A stretch of DNA of 9,830 nucleotides, from contig JAITJU010000060.1 of NCBI GenBank assembly GCA_031278735.1, positions 1 through 9,830 on the forward strand. Direction: 5' to 3'. Numbering within the stretch: the stretch's first letter is position 1; the number at the start of each line of letters is the position of its first letter. The DNA comes from Zoogloeaceae bacterium. GTDB taxonomy: Bacteria > Pseudomonadota > Gammaproteobacteria > Burkholderiales > Rhodocyclaceae. Of this stretch, positions 1 to 6,403 are shown piece after piece. The notes under the pieces were generated by a model. That model was not told where the DNA came from. It ran no database searches and was given only the letters and a program-made list of their open reading frames with translations. The position numbers and the translations under genes are program-made.

Positions 1-331
1 AAAAGGCGAGAAACGTCACCGCGAAGATGCCGGAGCGCCCGGAAAATCGAATCTCACTGGCGTCGATCCGGTCGGGAAACCATGCCCATACCGCCATGCC
101 GAGCAGGGAAAATCCCAGAAACCAGCGCAGGATGTCCGGCGGAACGGCATGGGTGATCCACGTGCCCAACGCGCCCGCCAAACCATGATTTATAACGGTG
201 GCCGCCAGAATGCCGAAGATGATGGGGAGGGGTTTCTTGAAGCGTGCCGCGAGAAGAAAGGCCAACAATTGCGTCTTGTCGCCGATTTCCGCCAGGGCGA
301 CAATTCCCGTCGAAAGAAACAGAATATCCAC
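1..331 (-). CDS. GDT1/TMEM165 (UPF0016) family cation transporter, partial (3' end outside window)
   Basis: Reading the minus strand from a GTG at 331 gives about 110 residues that run off the left edge. The first hydrophobic segment carries the family signature E-x-G-D-K-T at residues 15-20 (AEIGDKTQLLAFLLAARF), followed by two more hydrophobic segments (PLPIIFGILAATVINHG and RWFLGFSLLGMAVWAWF). Family members have two such halves; the window ends just before the second E-x-G-D-K-T would be expected. Known family members export Mn2+ (bacteria) or move Mn2+/Ca2+/H+ (eukaryotic Golgi), so an inner-membrane manganese efflux role is the likely guess. The GTG start fits the usual family length before the motif, but its upstream region has no clear Shine-Dalgarno; a TTG lies further upstream in frame. 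It lies downstream of psiE on the same strand, 263 bases away, so it may have its own promoter. Confidence 0.85.
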   Translation of the reverse strand, partial: MDILFLSTGIVALAEIGDKTQLLAFLLAARFKKPLPIIFGILAATVINHGLAGALGTWITHAVPPDILRWFLGFSLLGMAVWAWFPDRIDASEIRFSGRSGIFAVTFLAF

Positions 332-426
332 GCGCGTATTCCAGAATTCACAAAACGCCTGAAAATAACACAGCCCAATCGGGAACAAAAGACCGCTTTC
401 GGAAAACAGAAGACAGTGGGGACGGC

Positions 427-456
427 TGCGCCGCCCGCCTGCCGCCAAGCGGCGCA
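427..456. other. GC-rich inverted repeat between psiE and the GDT1-type gene
   Basis: An 8-bp perfect inverted repeat (tgcgccgc at 427-434, gcggcgca at 449-456) encloses a 14-base loop in the 263-base spacer between psiE and the transporter gene. Neither strand has a T-tract after it, so it is not an ordinary intrinsic terminator. It could fold in the transporter mRNA leader if transcription starts upstream. I looked for the GGGGAGUAGC core of the yybP-ykoY manganese riboswitch, common ahead of this transporter family, and did not find it. Confidence 0.3.
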
Positions 457-568
457 CGAAAAACAGCGCGCATCAAAAACTTCCGCAACAAAAAGGGGTT
501 TGGAACGATTTCATGAGAAAATTCGGCGCGGCGTTTTATTCCAGAAAAAGCGCAGGAACAAGTCATGA

Positions 569-584
569 TCCCGGCGCTCCGGGA
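569..584 (-). terminator. Weak hairpin just after psiE
   Basis: A 6-bp stem (tcccgg / ccggga) with a 4-base loop lies 11 bases beyond the psiE stop codon in the direction of psiE transcription. No T-tract follows on the minus strand, so it is at best a weak or factor-assisted 3' end, or a stabilising hairpin. Confidence 0.3.
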
Positions 585-594
585 GGCTACGGAT

Positions 595-1017
595 TCAATA
601 TTCCCGCTTGAGCAGGCGGCTGTTGGCGATGTAGAGCGAAATCAGCAGCACCAGGATGGCCAGCGCATAAATCAGCGTGGATACGGGCTTTTCGTGATCG
701 ACGATGATCAGCCGGACAATCGCCGTAATGCCGATATAAATAAAATACCGCAGCGGGAAGTGAAATTTTGACTCAAAGTATTTTGCGATCAACGCGATGA
801 ACTCGAAATACAGAAACCAGATGACGATGGCTTCTATCATCTCGTAACTGCCGTGTCCTGGCGCGTTTTTCAGCAGAATCGAGACCAGCGTCCAGGTTTC
901 CCTGAGCAAAAAGCACAGCAGGATGACAACCAATACGCACAGCATGATCGCCAGCAGGCGCTTCATGTTTTTCGCCAATCGCCTGGCGCGGATTTGTTCG
1001 ATGAATTTATTGCGCAT
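595..1017 (-). CDS. psiE: PsiE family phosphate-starvation-inducible membrane protein
   Basis: The 140-residue protein matches the size of E. coli PsiE (about 136). A short basic cytoplasmic N-terminus (RNKFIEQIRARRLAKNMKR) is followed by four hydrophobic segments: about residues 20-38, 62-80, 90-105 and 115-131. The family's hallmark block is present: FEFIALIAKYFESKFHFPLR, then YFIYIGITAIVRLIIVDHEKP. The C-terminus ends with a small basic tail (NSRLLKREY). PsiE is an inner-membrane protein induced by phosphate starvation in E. coli; its biochemical role is not known. I see no Pho box (CTGTCAT-type repeats) in the 280-base region upstream, so regulation by PhoB is not supported here. It is divergent from the AGCS transporter gene. 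The start at 1017 gives the expected family N-terminus, although the upstream bases show only a poor ribosome-binding site. Confidence 0.92.
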   Translation of the reverse strand: MRNKFIEQIRARRLAKNMKRLLAIMLCVLVVILLCFLLRETWTLVSILLKNAPGHGSYEMIEAIVIWFLYFEFIALIAKYFESKFHFPLRYFIYIGITAIVRLIIVDHEKPVSTLIYALAILVLLISLYIANSRLLKREY

Positions 1018-1284
1018 AATCCGTCAGAAGTGGATGCATGGATGCGCGAGACTAGCCGCGTCGTGTGTCCTGCAGATGACGCAAATGCCTTTTCCGGGTT
1101 TTCCGGCGCGGGCAATGCCGCGAACGCCGAAAGGCGGGCTTCTGGCCGCTGGACGGGACGACGCGCCCGTTTTCGCTCGGACGGCGCCGGGCATTTTCAG
1201 GGTTGCGCCGACCAGATGTGGTAGTCTTGCGCGTGATGCGTTGCCGTGCGTCTGAAAATTCACTGATTTTCCTGTTGAGCAGAA

Positions 1285-1291
1285 AAGGTGG
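1285..1291 (+). promoter_or_regulatory. Ribosome binding site of the AGCS transporter gene
   Basis: aaggtgg lies 6 bases before the ATG at 1298 and resembles AAGGAGG with one mismatch. It supports that start, which also gives the family's usual short N-terminus before TM1. Confidence 0.55.
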
Positions 1292-1297
1292 TGCCCC

Positions 1298-2998
1298 ATG
1301 GATTCCATCGCCCAATTTCTTGACCAGATCAGTACGTACATCTGGGGGCCTTATGTTCTGATTCCGCTCCTTCTGGGGGTTGGCGTCATCCTGATGGCGG
1401 GGTTGCGCTGCATGCCCCTGCGGCGTTTGCCGCGCGCTTTTGTCGTGATGTGGCAGGGACGCAGGCATCACCCCGATCACAAGGGTGAGCTTTCGCCCTT
1501 TCGCGCCTTGATGACTTCGCTCGCGGCCACGATTGGCACGGGCAATATTGTCGGCGTCGCTACCGCCATTTTGCTGGGCGGGCCGGGCGCGGTGTTCTGG
1601 ATGTGGGTCACCGCGCTGTTTGGCATGGCGACCAAATTCTGCGAGGCGACGCTGGCGGTGCACTATCGCGAGATGACGCCGGACGGCAAGTATGTCGGCG
1701 GCCCCATGTACTACATCAAGAATGGCCTGGGCAAGAACTGGAAATGGCTCGCCGCGCTTTTTGCCGTCTTCGGCATGGTCGCTTCCTTTGGCATCGGCAA
1801 TATGACGCAGGCCAACGCGATCGCGATAAACGCCATCAGTCTGGGCAAGGACTACGACCTGCTTCTGGAACCGGCGGCCATCGCCTGCCTGCTGCTGCTG
1901 CTGGCGGGCACGGTGCTGATCGGCGGCGTCAAGCGCATTGGCGCGGTTTCGGGCACACTGGTGCCGATCATGGCGTTCATCTATGTGATTGGCGGTCTGG
2001 TCATTCTCATCGTCCATGCCGACAAGGTGGGCGAGGCTTTTTTCCTGATTCTCGACAGCGCCTTCAGCGGCCACGCGGCGGTGGGCGGCTTTGCCGGCGC
2101 CGCCCTGGCGCAGGCGATCCGCTTCGGCGTGGCGCGCGGCCTTTTTTCCAACGAAGCGGGATTGGGCAGCGCGCCTATCGCGCACGCCACCGCCATCGTC
2201 AAAAACCCGGTCAAGCAGGGTTTGCTGGGAATGCTTGACCCTTTTCTTGACACCATCGTCATTTGCTCCATTTCGGCGCTCGTCATTCTGAGTTCGGGGG
2301 AGTGGAAAGTCGGCCTTGATTTTCAACTCGGCGCGGAAAACGCCAACACCGTCGCCGTCAGCGCCGTCCTGCGCGGCGAGGCTGCTCCTTTCGACATCAA
2401 GACGCCGGAAGGCGGCTTGATCGTCGCCAAAAAAACACGCTTCACCGCCGAACATCTGCAAAAGATGGAAAACGCCGACATCCGCGTCCTGACGGCGCCG
2501 GATGAATTCATTCTGGGCAGACTCGTCGCCCGCGAAATCGTGAAGGACGGCAAGACGCTGGCGGAAACGCACCACAAGATCGACGCGGAACTACTCAAGA
2601 AACTGCGCGAAGCCAGGGTCAGCGAATTGTCCACGACGTATGGCGCGGGCGCGCTGACCGCGCGCGCTTTCCGCAACACGCTGGGCGCCGCCGGTTCCTG
2701 GCTGGTGACGGTAGGACTGGTGTTCTTTGCCTTCTCCACCATTTTGGGGTGGTGCGTATATGGCGAACGCTGCGCCATCTACCTGTTTGGTCACAAGGCG
2801 GCGTTGCCGTTCCGGATTTTCTTCACGCTCATCGTGCCGGTCGGCGCGCTCGCCGAACTCAACCTGATCTGGAATCTTTCCGATTTGTTCAACAGCCTGA
2901 TGGCAATCCCCAATCTCATTGCCCTGTTGTTGCTGAGTCCCGTGGTGTTCAAGCTCGCGCGGGAGTTTTTCGACAACCCGAAAGCGCAGGATGAATAA
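1298..2998 (+). CDS. AGCS family alanine/glycine:cation symporter with an RpoB-like insert domain
   Basis: This 566-residue inner-membrane transporter belongs to the alanine or glycine:cation symporter family (TC 2.A.25), which imports alanine or glycine with Na+ or H+. Family landmarks are visible: TM1 about 17-36, the substrate/ion region MTSLAATIGTGNIVGVATAI (72-91), GPGAVFWMWVTALFGMATKF (95-114), VGGPMYYI (133-140), GLFSNEAGLGSAP (281-293), the TM8 end ISALVILSSG (325-334), and TM9 with FFAFSTILGWCVYGER (476-491). Usual members have about 440-490 residues. The excess is a block of about 110 residues (roughly 338-448) between TM8 and TM9 that is soluble in character and resembles RNA polymerase β (see separate entry). 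Charge distribution (RCMPLRRLPR after TM1, positive C-terminus) puts the TM8-TM9 loop outside the cytoplasm. The transporter core shows no broken motif, so it is probably functional. The P-loop ATPase gene follows 18 bases later. Confidence 0.93.
   Translation: MDSIAQFLDQISTYIWGPYVLIPLLLGVGVILMAGLRCMPLRRLPRAFVVMWQGRRHHPDHKGELSPFRALMTSLAATIGTGNIVGVATAILLGGPGAVFWMWVTALFGMATKFCEATLAVHYREMTPDGKYVGGPMYYIKNGLGKNWKWLAALFAVFGMVASFGIGNMTQANAIAINAISLGKDYDLLLEPAAIACLLLLLAGTVLIGGVKRIGAVSGTLVPIMAFIYVIGGLVILIVHADKVGEAFFLILDSAFSGHAAVGGFAGAALAQAIRFGVARGLFSNEAGLGSAPIAHATAIVKNPVKQGLLGMLDPFLDTIVICSISALVILSSGEWKVGLDFQLGAENANTVAVSAVLRGEAAPFDIKTPEGGLIVAKKTRFTAEHLQKMENADIRVLTAPDEFILGRLVAREIVKDGKTLAETHHKIDAELLKKLREARVSELSTTYGAGALTARAFRNTLGAAGSWLVTVGLVFFAFSTILGWCVYGERCAIYLFGHKAALPFRIFFTLIVPVGALAELNLIWNLSDLFNSLMAIPNLIALLLLSPVVFKLAREFFDNPKAQDE
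2309..2641 (+). other. Insert domain in the AGCS transporter resembling RNA polymerase β insertion SI1/βi4
   Basis: Residues 338-448 of the transporter fill the TM8-TM9 loop. Compared with the E. coli RpoB sequence as I remember it, segments line up in order and at nearly the same spacing: LRGEAAPFDI (358-367) with LRGETASFDI; TAEHLQKMEN (383-392) with TARHIRQLEK; ILGRLVAREI (405-414) with IAGKVVAKDY; a GKTLAE/GELICAA pair; AELLKKLREA (430-439) with LDLLAKLSQS; and ELSTTY (443-448) with RIETLF. Upstream, DFQLGAENAN resembles the β segment IFEIRDNKLQ. In RpoB this stretch is the insertion at about residues 225-343, built from β-β' module-type folds. The similarity ends just where the conserved transporter sequence resumes (GAGALTARAFRNTLG). 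The homology is my recognition without a database search. Confidence 0.78.
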
Positions 2999-3016
2999 AC
3001 GCGGAATCCGGCGCGC

Positions 3017-3880
3017 ATGAAATTCACGCCCGCTTCCTTTCGCGCCTGGCCGCGCAAAAAAGTAACCCTGCTGGGTATGTCGGGTGTTGGCAAAACCTGG
3101 CTTGCCTCGCTTTTGCGGCGGCATGACTGGTTCCACTATTCGGCGGATTACCGCATCGGCAAGCGTTACCTCGACGAGCCGATTCTGGATATGGTAAAGC
3201 AGGAAGCCATGTCCGTGCCCTTGCTGCGCGATCTCCTGCGGCGCGACTGGATTGACGTCTCGAACAACATCAAGGTCGATGATCTCGGCCCGGTGCTGTC
3301 CTTTGTCGGCAAACCGGGCAGCCCGCGACTCGGCGGTCTGGCGATCGCCGAGTTTTCCCGCCGTCAGGCGCTCTACCGCGATGCGGAAATCGCCGCGATG
3401 CTCGACGTGCCCGCATTCATCCAGAAAGCCTGGAATGTCTACGGTTACAGCCATTTTATAAACGACGTGGGCGGCAGCCTGTGCGATCTGGAAGCGCCTG
3501 GCGTCATCGAACTTCTGGCCGAACACACGCTGATGCTCTACATTCAGGCAGCCGCGCCGGAGGAAGAAGCGACGCTGATTCAGCGGGCGCGGCACGATCC
3601 CAAACCGCTCTACTATCGTCCCGCCTTTCTTGCGGAGTATTTGCCGCGCTACCGGGCGGAACGCGGTCTGGAAGACGCGCCGGATACATTCGACGCCGAC
3701 CCGGACGACTTCACCCGCTGGATTTTTCCGCATCTCTTTCGTTCCCGCATTCCGCGCTACGAAGCCATCGCCCGCCCGCACGGCTATACCGTTACGGCGC
3801 GCGAAGTCGGCCAGACGCGTGACGAGCGGGATTTTGTCGCCTTGCTGGAAACGGCAATCGGGCGAAGCAACCCGCATTGA
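3017..3880 (+). CDS. P-loop ATPase/kinase-like protein of unknown function
   Basis: This 287-residue soluble protein has a Walker A motif GMSGVGKT at residues 20-27, right after a β-strand-like KKVTLL. A possible Walker B or acidic site is FINDVGGS (147-154, D150). Other conserved-looking blocks are YSADYRIGKRYLDEPI (41-56), NNIKVDDLGPVLSFVGKPG (83-101), HDPKPLYYRPAFL (193-205) and DDFTRWIFPHLFRSRIPRY (230-248). I recognise it as a conserved proteobacterial 'ATPase' family without an assigned role; the layout is like a small-molecule or nucleoside kinase-type P-loop fold, but no substrate can be named. No signal peptide or membrane segment is visible, so it is cytoplasmic. It starts 18 bases after the transporter stop, so it is probably co-transcribed with it. 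The ribosome-binding site before ATG 3017 is weak. Its last codons overlap the start of an RTX-type remnant in another frame. Confidence 0.85.
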   Translation: MKFTPASFRAWPRKKVTLLGMSGVGKTWLASLLRRHDWFHYSADYRIGKRYLDEPILDMVKQEAMSVPLLRDLLRRDWIDVSNNIKVDDLGPVLSFVGKPGSPRLGGLAIAEFSRRQALYRDAEIAAMLDVPAFIQKAWNVYGYSHFINDVGGSLCDLEAPGVIELLAEHTLMLYIQAAAPEEEATLIQRARHDPKPLYYRPAFLAEYLPRYRAERGLEDAPDTFDADPDDFTRWIFPHLFRSRIPRYEAIARPHGYTVTAREVGQTRDERDFVALLETAIGRSNPH

Positions 3881-4294
3881 CCAGAACGACGCGCAGTTCA
3901 ATGTCGTAGAAATCCGGCAAGACAAGGATCAGGACGGGCATGACCGATGATGGCGAACTGACCACGCTGGCGGAACAGGGCATTGTTTCCATTGACGGGA
4001 ACGGACAGACGGCAGCGAAGGAACCGCCGCCCATCTCAATTTGGCGGAGAATTCCTTTTACCGGGAATTCATCGACGGGGTTTCCCTTTCTTCCGATTGC
4101 CGGATATGCGCGGCAGTGGGGCGGTGCGGGATTTGCGGGAAGCGGCAGAGAGTTCAGGGGAGCTTTCCGCGCAGTTGAAGGCCTTGCAGGACGCGGGGTT
4201 GATGGACAAGGCGGATTACCAGGCGCACGAGGCCGCAAATGGAGCGGAATTCGCGGGCGGTTTTTTGATGTTTACACGAGGAAAACACACATGA
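3875..4294 (+). pseudogene. Frameshifted remnant of an RTX/FrpC-like calcium-binding protein
   Basis: Typical motifs of large secreted RTX/FrpC-type proteins occur in the right order but in changing frames. From about 3875, frame 3 reads NDAQFNVVEIRQDKDQDG, the usual 'ND..F..LRVW.D.N.DG' calcium-binding segment. One extra base near 3939 shifts to frame 1, which continues with TDDGELTTLAEQGIVSI, the expected 'GEL.TL.E.GI.SI' segment. From 4041, frame 3 reads LAENSFYREFIDGVSL ('FYREFTD'). From about 4088, frame 2 reads LPDMRGSGAVRDLREAA, then ELSAQLKALQDAGL, ending at the stop at 4292-4294. In intact relatives the second and third motifs are well apart; here they nearly touch, so there are internal deletions as well as at least three frame changes. 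No complete gene, type I secretion partner or nonapeptide GGxGxD repeat array is present. The motif recognition comes from family knowledge, without a database search. Confidence 0.72.
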
Positions 4295-4512
4295 GCCTTT
4301 TGCAAAACTACGCCAATGCCGCAGTTCTCGTTGTCTAAGTCATTGATTTTTATGATGTGCCCAATGGCAGTTTTGGTGTTTTGCAAAAGACTCACATGAT
4401 TGCCTGGTCTGTTATCGGCATTATTTTTTTGCTTTCTTCCGTAGTCGTGCCTATCGTACGCTATGTTCAACGCGCTGGAGTATTGCCTTCTCTGTCGTAT
4501 GTAAAAAAATGA
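4291..4512 (+). pseudogene. Small membrane protein ORF split by an in-frame stop
   Basis: A good ribosome-binding site (gaggaaa, about 8 bases upstream) precedes ATG 4291, which reads MSLLQNYANAAVLVV and then meets TAA at 4336-4338. The same frame stays open after that stop (VIDFYDVPNGSFGVLQKTH) into an ATG at 4396. From there 38 residues contain one clear membrane segment, IAWSVIGIIFLLSSVVVPIV, a basic flank and the end SLSYVKK, with a stop at 4510-4512. The simplest reading is a protein of about 73 residues interrupted by a nonsense mutation; alternatively the 38-residue part is a small gene of its own, although no Shine-Dalgarno precedes 4396. Base composition here is visibly AT-richer than the neighbouring genes. 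I do not recognise the family. The position right after an RTX remnant would suit a small accessory or immunity-type protein, but that is only inference. Confidence 0.4.
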
Positions 4513-4776
4513 ATCGCGAAGAGATTATGTCCGCGATGTTTGGTCTTCATTTCACTTTGCCATGGTGTTCAGAATGATGCCGGGTGGTCTGCATGATACG
4601 TATGACAGATATGTGAGGAAAATAAACTTTATCGTATAAAGCCGCATTTTCCGCAGAGAAATTCCGCTCGCAGCATAAATTCTGGTTTCTCTTTTCTGGC
4701 TTTTTCTTTGCCATTTTCGCGCGGATGATTGTCGCGGCCATCTTGGCTTTTCTTTTTGATGAAAAGGATTTCCGAC
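4294..4776. other. AT-rich gene-poor stretch with decayed ORFs
   Basis: About 480 bases between the RTX remnant and the ORF at 4777 are clearly richer in A/T (runs such as ttatttttttgc, gtaaaaaaatga, tttttctttgcc) than the GC-rich genes on either side. They hold only the two broken small membrane ORFs described separately. I see no tRNA, transposase or long inverted repeats. The composition shift fits acquired DNA undergoing decay. Confidence 0.5.
4509..4577 (+). pseudogene. 22-residue ORF overlapping the preceding stop (ATGA)
   Basis: ATG 4509 overlaps the preceding stop in an ATGA arrangement, typical of translational coupling, and reads MNREEIMSAMFGLHFTLPWC before TGA at 4575-4577. The same frame has two more stops by about 4623, then stays open to 4851 with a strongly hydrophobic segment, FWFLFSGFFFAIFARMIVAA, around 4680-4740. 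This looks like a broken second small membrane gene. No family is recognised and no intact start exists for the hydrophobic part. Confidence 0.3.
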
Positions 4777-4983
4777 ATGGGCGCTACCGCTACTGGCGCT
4801 GCCGGCATCACCGCCAGCGCATACAATTTGCAAGTCGCGATAAAGAATCGTGACGCAACCGCAATTATTTTCAACACCAATGGATTGGCTGCCAGTATCC
4901 CAAGGCCATTCACAATACCTCAATCGTTTGCCGGAATCGAATCGTCCGGGATGCGACATCGCAGACTTCCCAGGAAATCGTAG
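4777..4983 (+). CDS. 68-residue hypothetical protein or gene remnant, tail-to-tail overlap with the MocR gene
   Basis: ATG 4777 is preceded by aaaagga at a good distance (about 9 bases) and opens 68 residues. The first part is small-residue rich and coherent (MGATATGAAGITASAYNLQV, then AIKNRDATAIIFNTNGLAAS). The tail from about residue 48 is basic and serine/arginine rich, because it reads the antisense of the MocR 3' end. The front could be a remnant of a helical segment like those in N-terminal parts of large RTX-type proteins, which would match the remnant at 3875-4294, but I cannot confirm that. It overlaps the convergent MocR gene by 64 bases. An intact short gene or a truncated fragment are both possible. 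Confidence 0.35.
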   Translation: MGATATGAAGITASAYNLQVAIKNRDATAIIFNTNGLAASIPRPFTIPQSFAGIESSGMRHRRLPRKS

Positions 4984-6347
4984 AGCCGGGGGGAATTGCT
5001 GAAGCCCGCGTTGAAGCGCATCCATGGGGAGGCTTGGCCTTGGGTCATGAACAGGTGTCCCGGCGCGAGGAGCAAGTCGGACTTGATGGCTTCGTTGCAG
5101 AGCGCGGCGGAATCGGCAAACAGAGGATGGCGCGCCCACAGGAAAAGGCCGACTTCCGGCGCGTCGAACAGTTCCAGGCCGACTTCTTGCAGGCGCGCGG
5201 CCGTGTTTTTCTGCGCTTCGCCCAGGCGTTCGCGCAGCGCCCGAATGTGCTTGCGAAAGCGACCCTCGCTCAGGATTTCATGCGCCATCCGCTCGGCAAT
5301 TTCGGAGGAAGTGAGGCCGGTCATCATCTTGATCTGGGTGATGTCCTCGATTGCGTCGCGGTGGGCGGCGATGAAGCCGACGCGCAGGCGGGGCGAGACG
5401 GATTTCGAGAAGCTGTTCAGGTAGATGACCCGGCGCAACTGGTCCATGCAGGCCAGGCTGCGATGCGCGCCGACATCGAGATCGGCGCAGACGTCGTCCT
5501 CGACTACGATGAAATCATGCCGGTCGGCAATCTGCAGCACGCGATGCGCGGTCGCTGACGAGCAGCTGGCGCCGGTCGGATTGTGCAGTCGGGAATTGGT
5601 GAAGAACGCGCGCGGGCGGCAGCGGCTTGCCAGTTCGTCGAGCGCGGCCACGTCCGGGCCTTGCGGCGTCCAGGGCGCCCCGACCATCCGCGCGCCGCGC
5701 GCGCGCAGGTTGGATATCATGACGCTGTAGCCGGGTTCATCCACCAACACGGTGTCGCCGGGGCGCAACAGGTAATGGGAAACGAGTTCGATGCCGTGGC
5801 TCGCGCCCGCAGTCAACAACACCTGATCTGGCGCGGCGGCGATTTCCTGTTCACCCAGCCATGCGCTGATCTTCAGGCGCAGGCTGGTCAGCCCGCGCGG
5901 GTTGCCGTAACCCAGCATCTGGCCGGGCGGCTTGCCGGACAGCGCGCGCAGGGCGCGGCGCATGGCGTCGTTGTCGAGCCAGGCGTCGGGCACCCAGCCG
6001 AAACCTGGCGTCACCTCCGCCGAGCGGTTCTCCCAGGCGCGGCGCACGAACCACAGCGGGTCGAAACGAACATTGCGCAACGATTGCGCCTCTTCCCGAT
6101 AAATCCCCTGCGCCGCGGCGCGCACGTAAAATCCTGAACTCTGGCGGGCGATGAGATAACCATCCGCAACCAGCCGGTCATAGGCCTCGACCACTGTGGA
6201 TACACTCACGCCGTGCGATTCCGCAAACTGGCGGATGGAAGGCAGCCTGGCGCCGGGCGACAGCTTTCGTTCGTCGATGAGCGCCTTGATGCCCAGAGCA
6301 ATCTGGAGCACAAGCGACGAGGGGGCGGAGAGGTCGAGGGGCAACAT
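4920..6347 (-). CDS. MocR/GabR-type transcriptional regulator (GntR wHTH + PLP aminotransferase fold)
   Basis: 475 residues, close to Bacillus GabR (479). An N-terminal GntR-type winged helix-turn-helix spans about residues 13-77 (SPGARLPSIRQFAESHGVSV, then EAYDRLVADGYLIARQSSGFYV). A linker leads to a fold-type I aminotransferase domain: GYGNPRGLTSLR (147-158), TAGASHG (179-185), NPTG (256-259), VVEDDV (281-286) and the PLP-binding SFSK, K315. Such proteins use PLP and an amino compound as effector rather than for catalysis. Being divergent from gabT-gabD, it is the likely GABA-responsive regulator of that pair, like GabR. Start choice: the frame is open up to 6560, but ATG 6347 places the wHTH at the usual distance from the N-terminus; it lacks a clear Shine-Dalgarno. 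A minus-strand tacaat at 6427-6422 could be the -10 element. Confidence 0.88.
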   Translation of the reverse strand: MLPLDLSAPSSLVLQIALGIKALIDERKLSPGARLPSIRQFAESHGVSVSTVVEAYDRLVADGYLIARQSSGFYVRAAAQGIYREEAQSLRNVRFDPLWFVRRAWENRSAEVTPGFGWVPDAWLDNDAMRRALRALSGKPPGQMLGYGNPRGLTSLRLKISAWLGEQEIAAAPDQVLLTAGASHGIELVSHYLLRPGDTVLVDEPGYSVMISNLRARGARMVGAPWTPQGPDVAALDELASRCRPRAFFTNSRLHNPTGASCSSATAHRVLQIADRHDFIVVEDDVCADLDVGAHRSLACMDQLRRVIYLNSFSKSVSPRLRVGFIAAHRDAIEDITQIKMMTGLTSSEIAERMAHEILSEGRFRKHIRALRERLGEAQKNTAARLQEVGLELFDAPEVGLFLWARHPLFADSAALCNEAIKSDLLLAPGHLFMTQGQASPWMRFNAGFSNSPRLYDFLGSLRCRIPDDSIPAND

Positions 6348-6403
6348 GGGAGAGCGGGATGGACGATAAACAGCCTTGCGCGGGAAAAATTCCGTTCGGA
6401 AGA

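Noticed and set aside
332..594. yybP-ykoY manganese riboswitch ahead of the GDT1-type gene
   Set aside because: The conserved GGGGAGUAGC core was not found on the minus strand; only an unrelated GC-rich stem is visible.
1160..1190. acggg/cccgt stem followed by tttt on the plus strand between psiE and the transporter
   Set aside because: Only a 5-bp stem with an 8-base loop, and no plus-strand gene lies upstream to be terminated; the region is GC-rich and such stems are common.
1018..1297. Pho box or clear -35/-10 promoters between psiE and the transporter gene
   Set aside because: No CTGTCAT-type repeats were seen; TTG/TAGTCT-like pieces have wrong spacing, so no promoter is called.
1052..2575. 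507-codon minus-strand open frame opposite the AGCS transporter
   Set aside because: It is antisense to a strongly supported gene; its translation is rich in R, D, Q and H with no recognisable domain, a usual by-product of high-GC codon bias.
2300..2641. Insert as an assembly chimera with a genuine rpoB gene
   Set aside because: The insert is in frame at both ends, diverged from known RpoB sequences, and placed exactly in a loop; an assembly join would be unlikely to give this. Read evidence would still be needed to settle it.
2591..3925. 444-codon minus-strand open frame across the transporter end and the P-loop gene
   Set aside because: Same pattern of a shadow frame; it crosses two plus-strand genes and shows no family motif.
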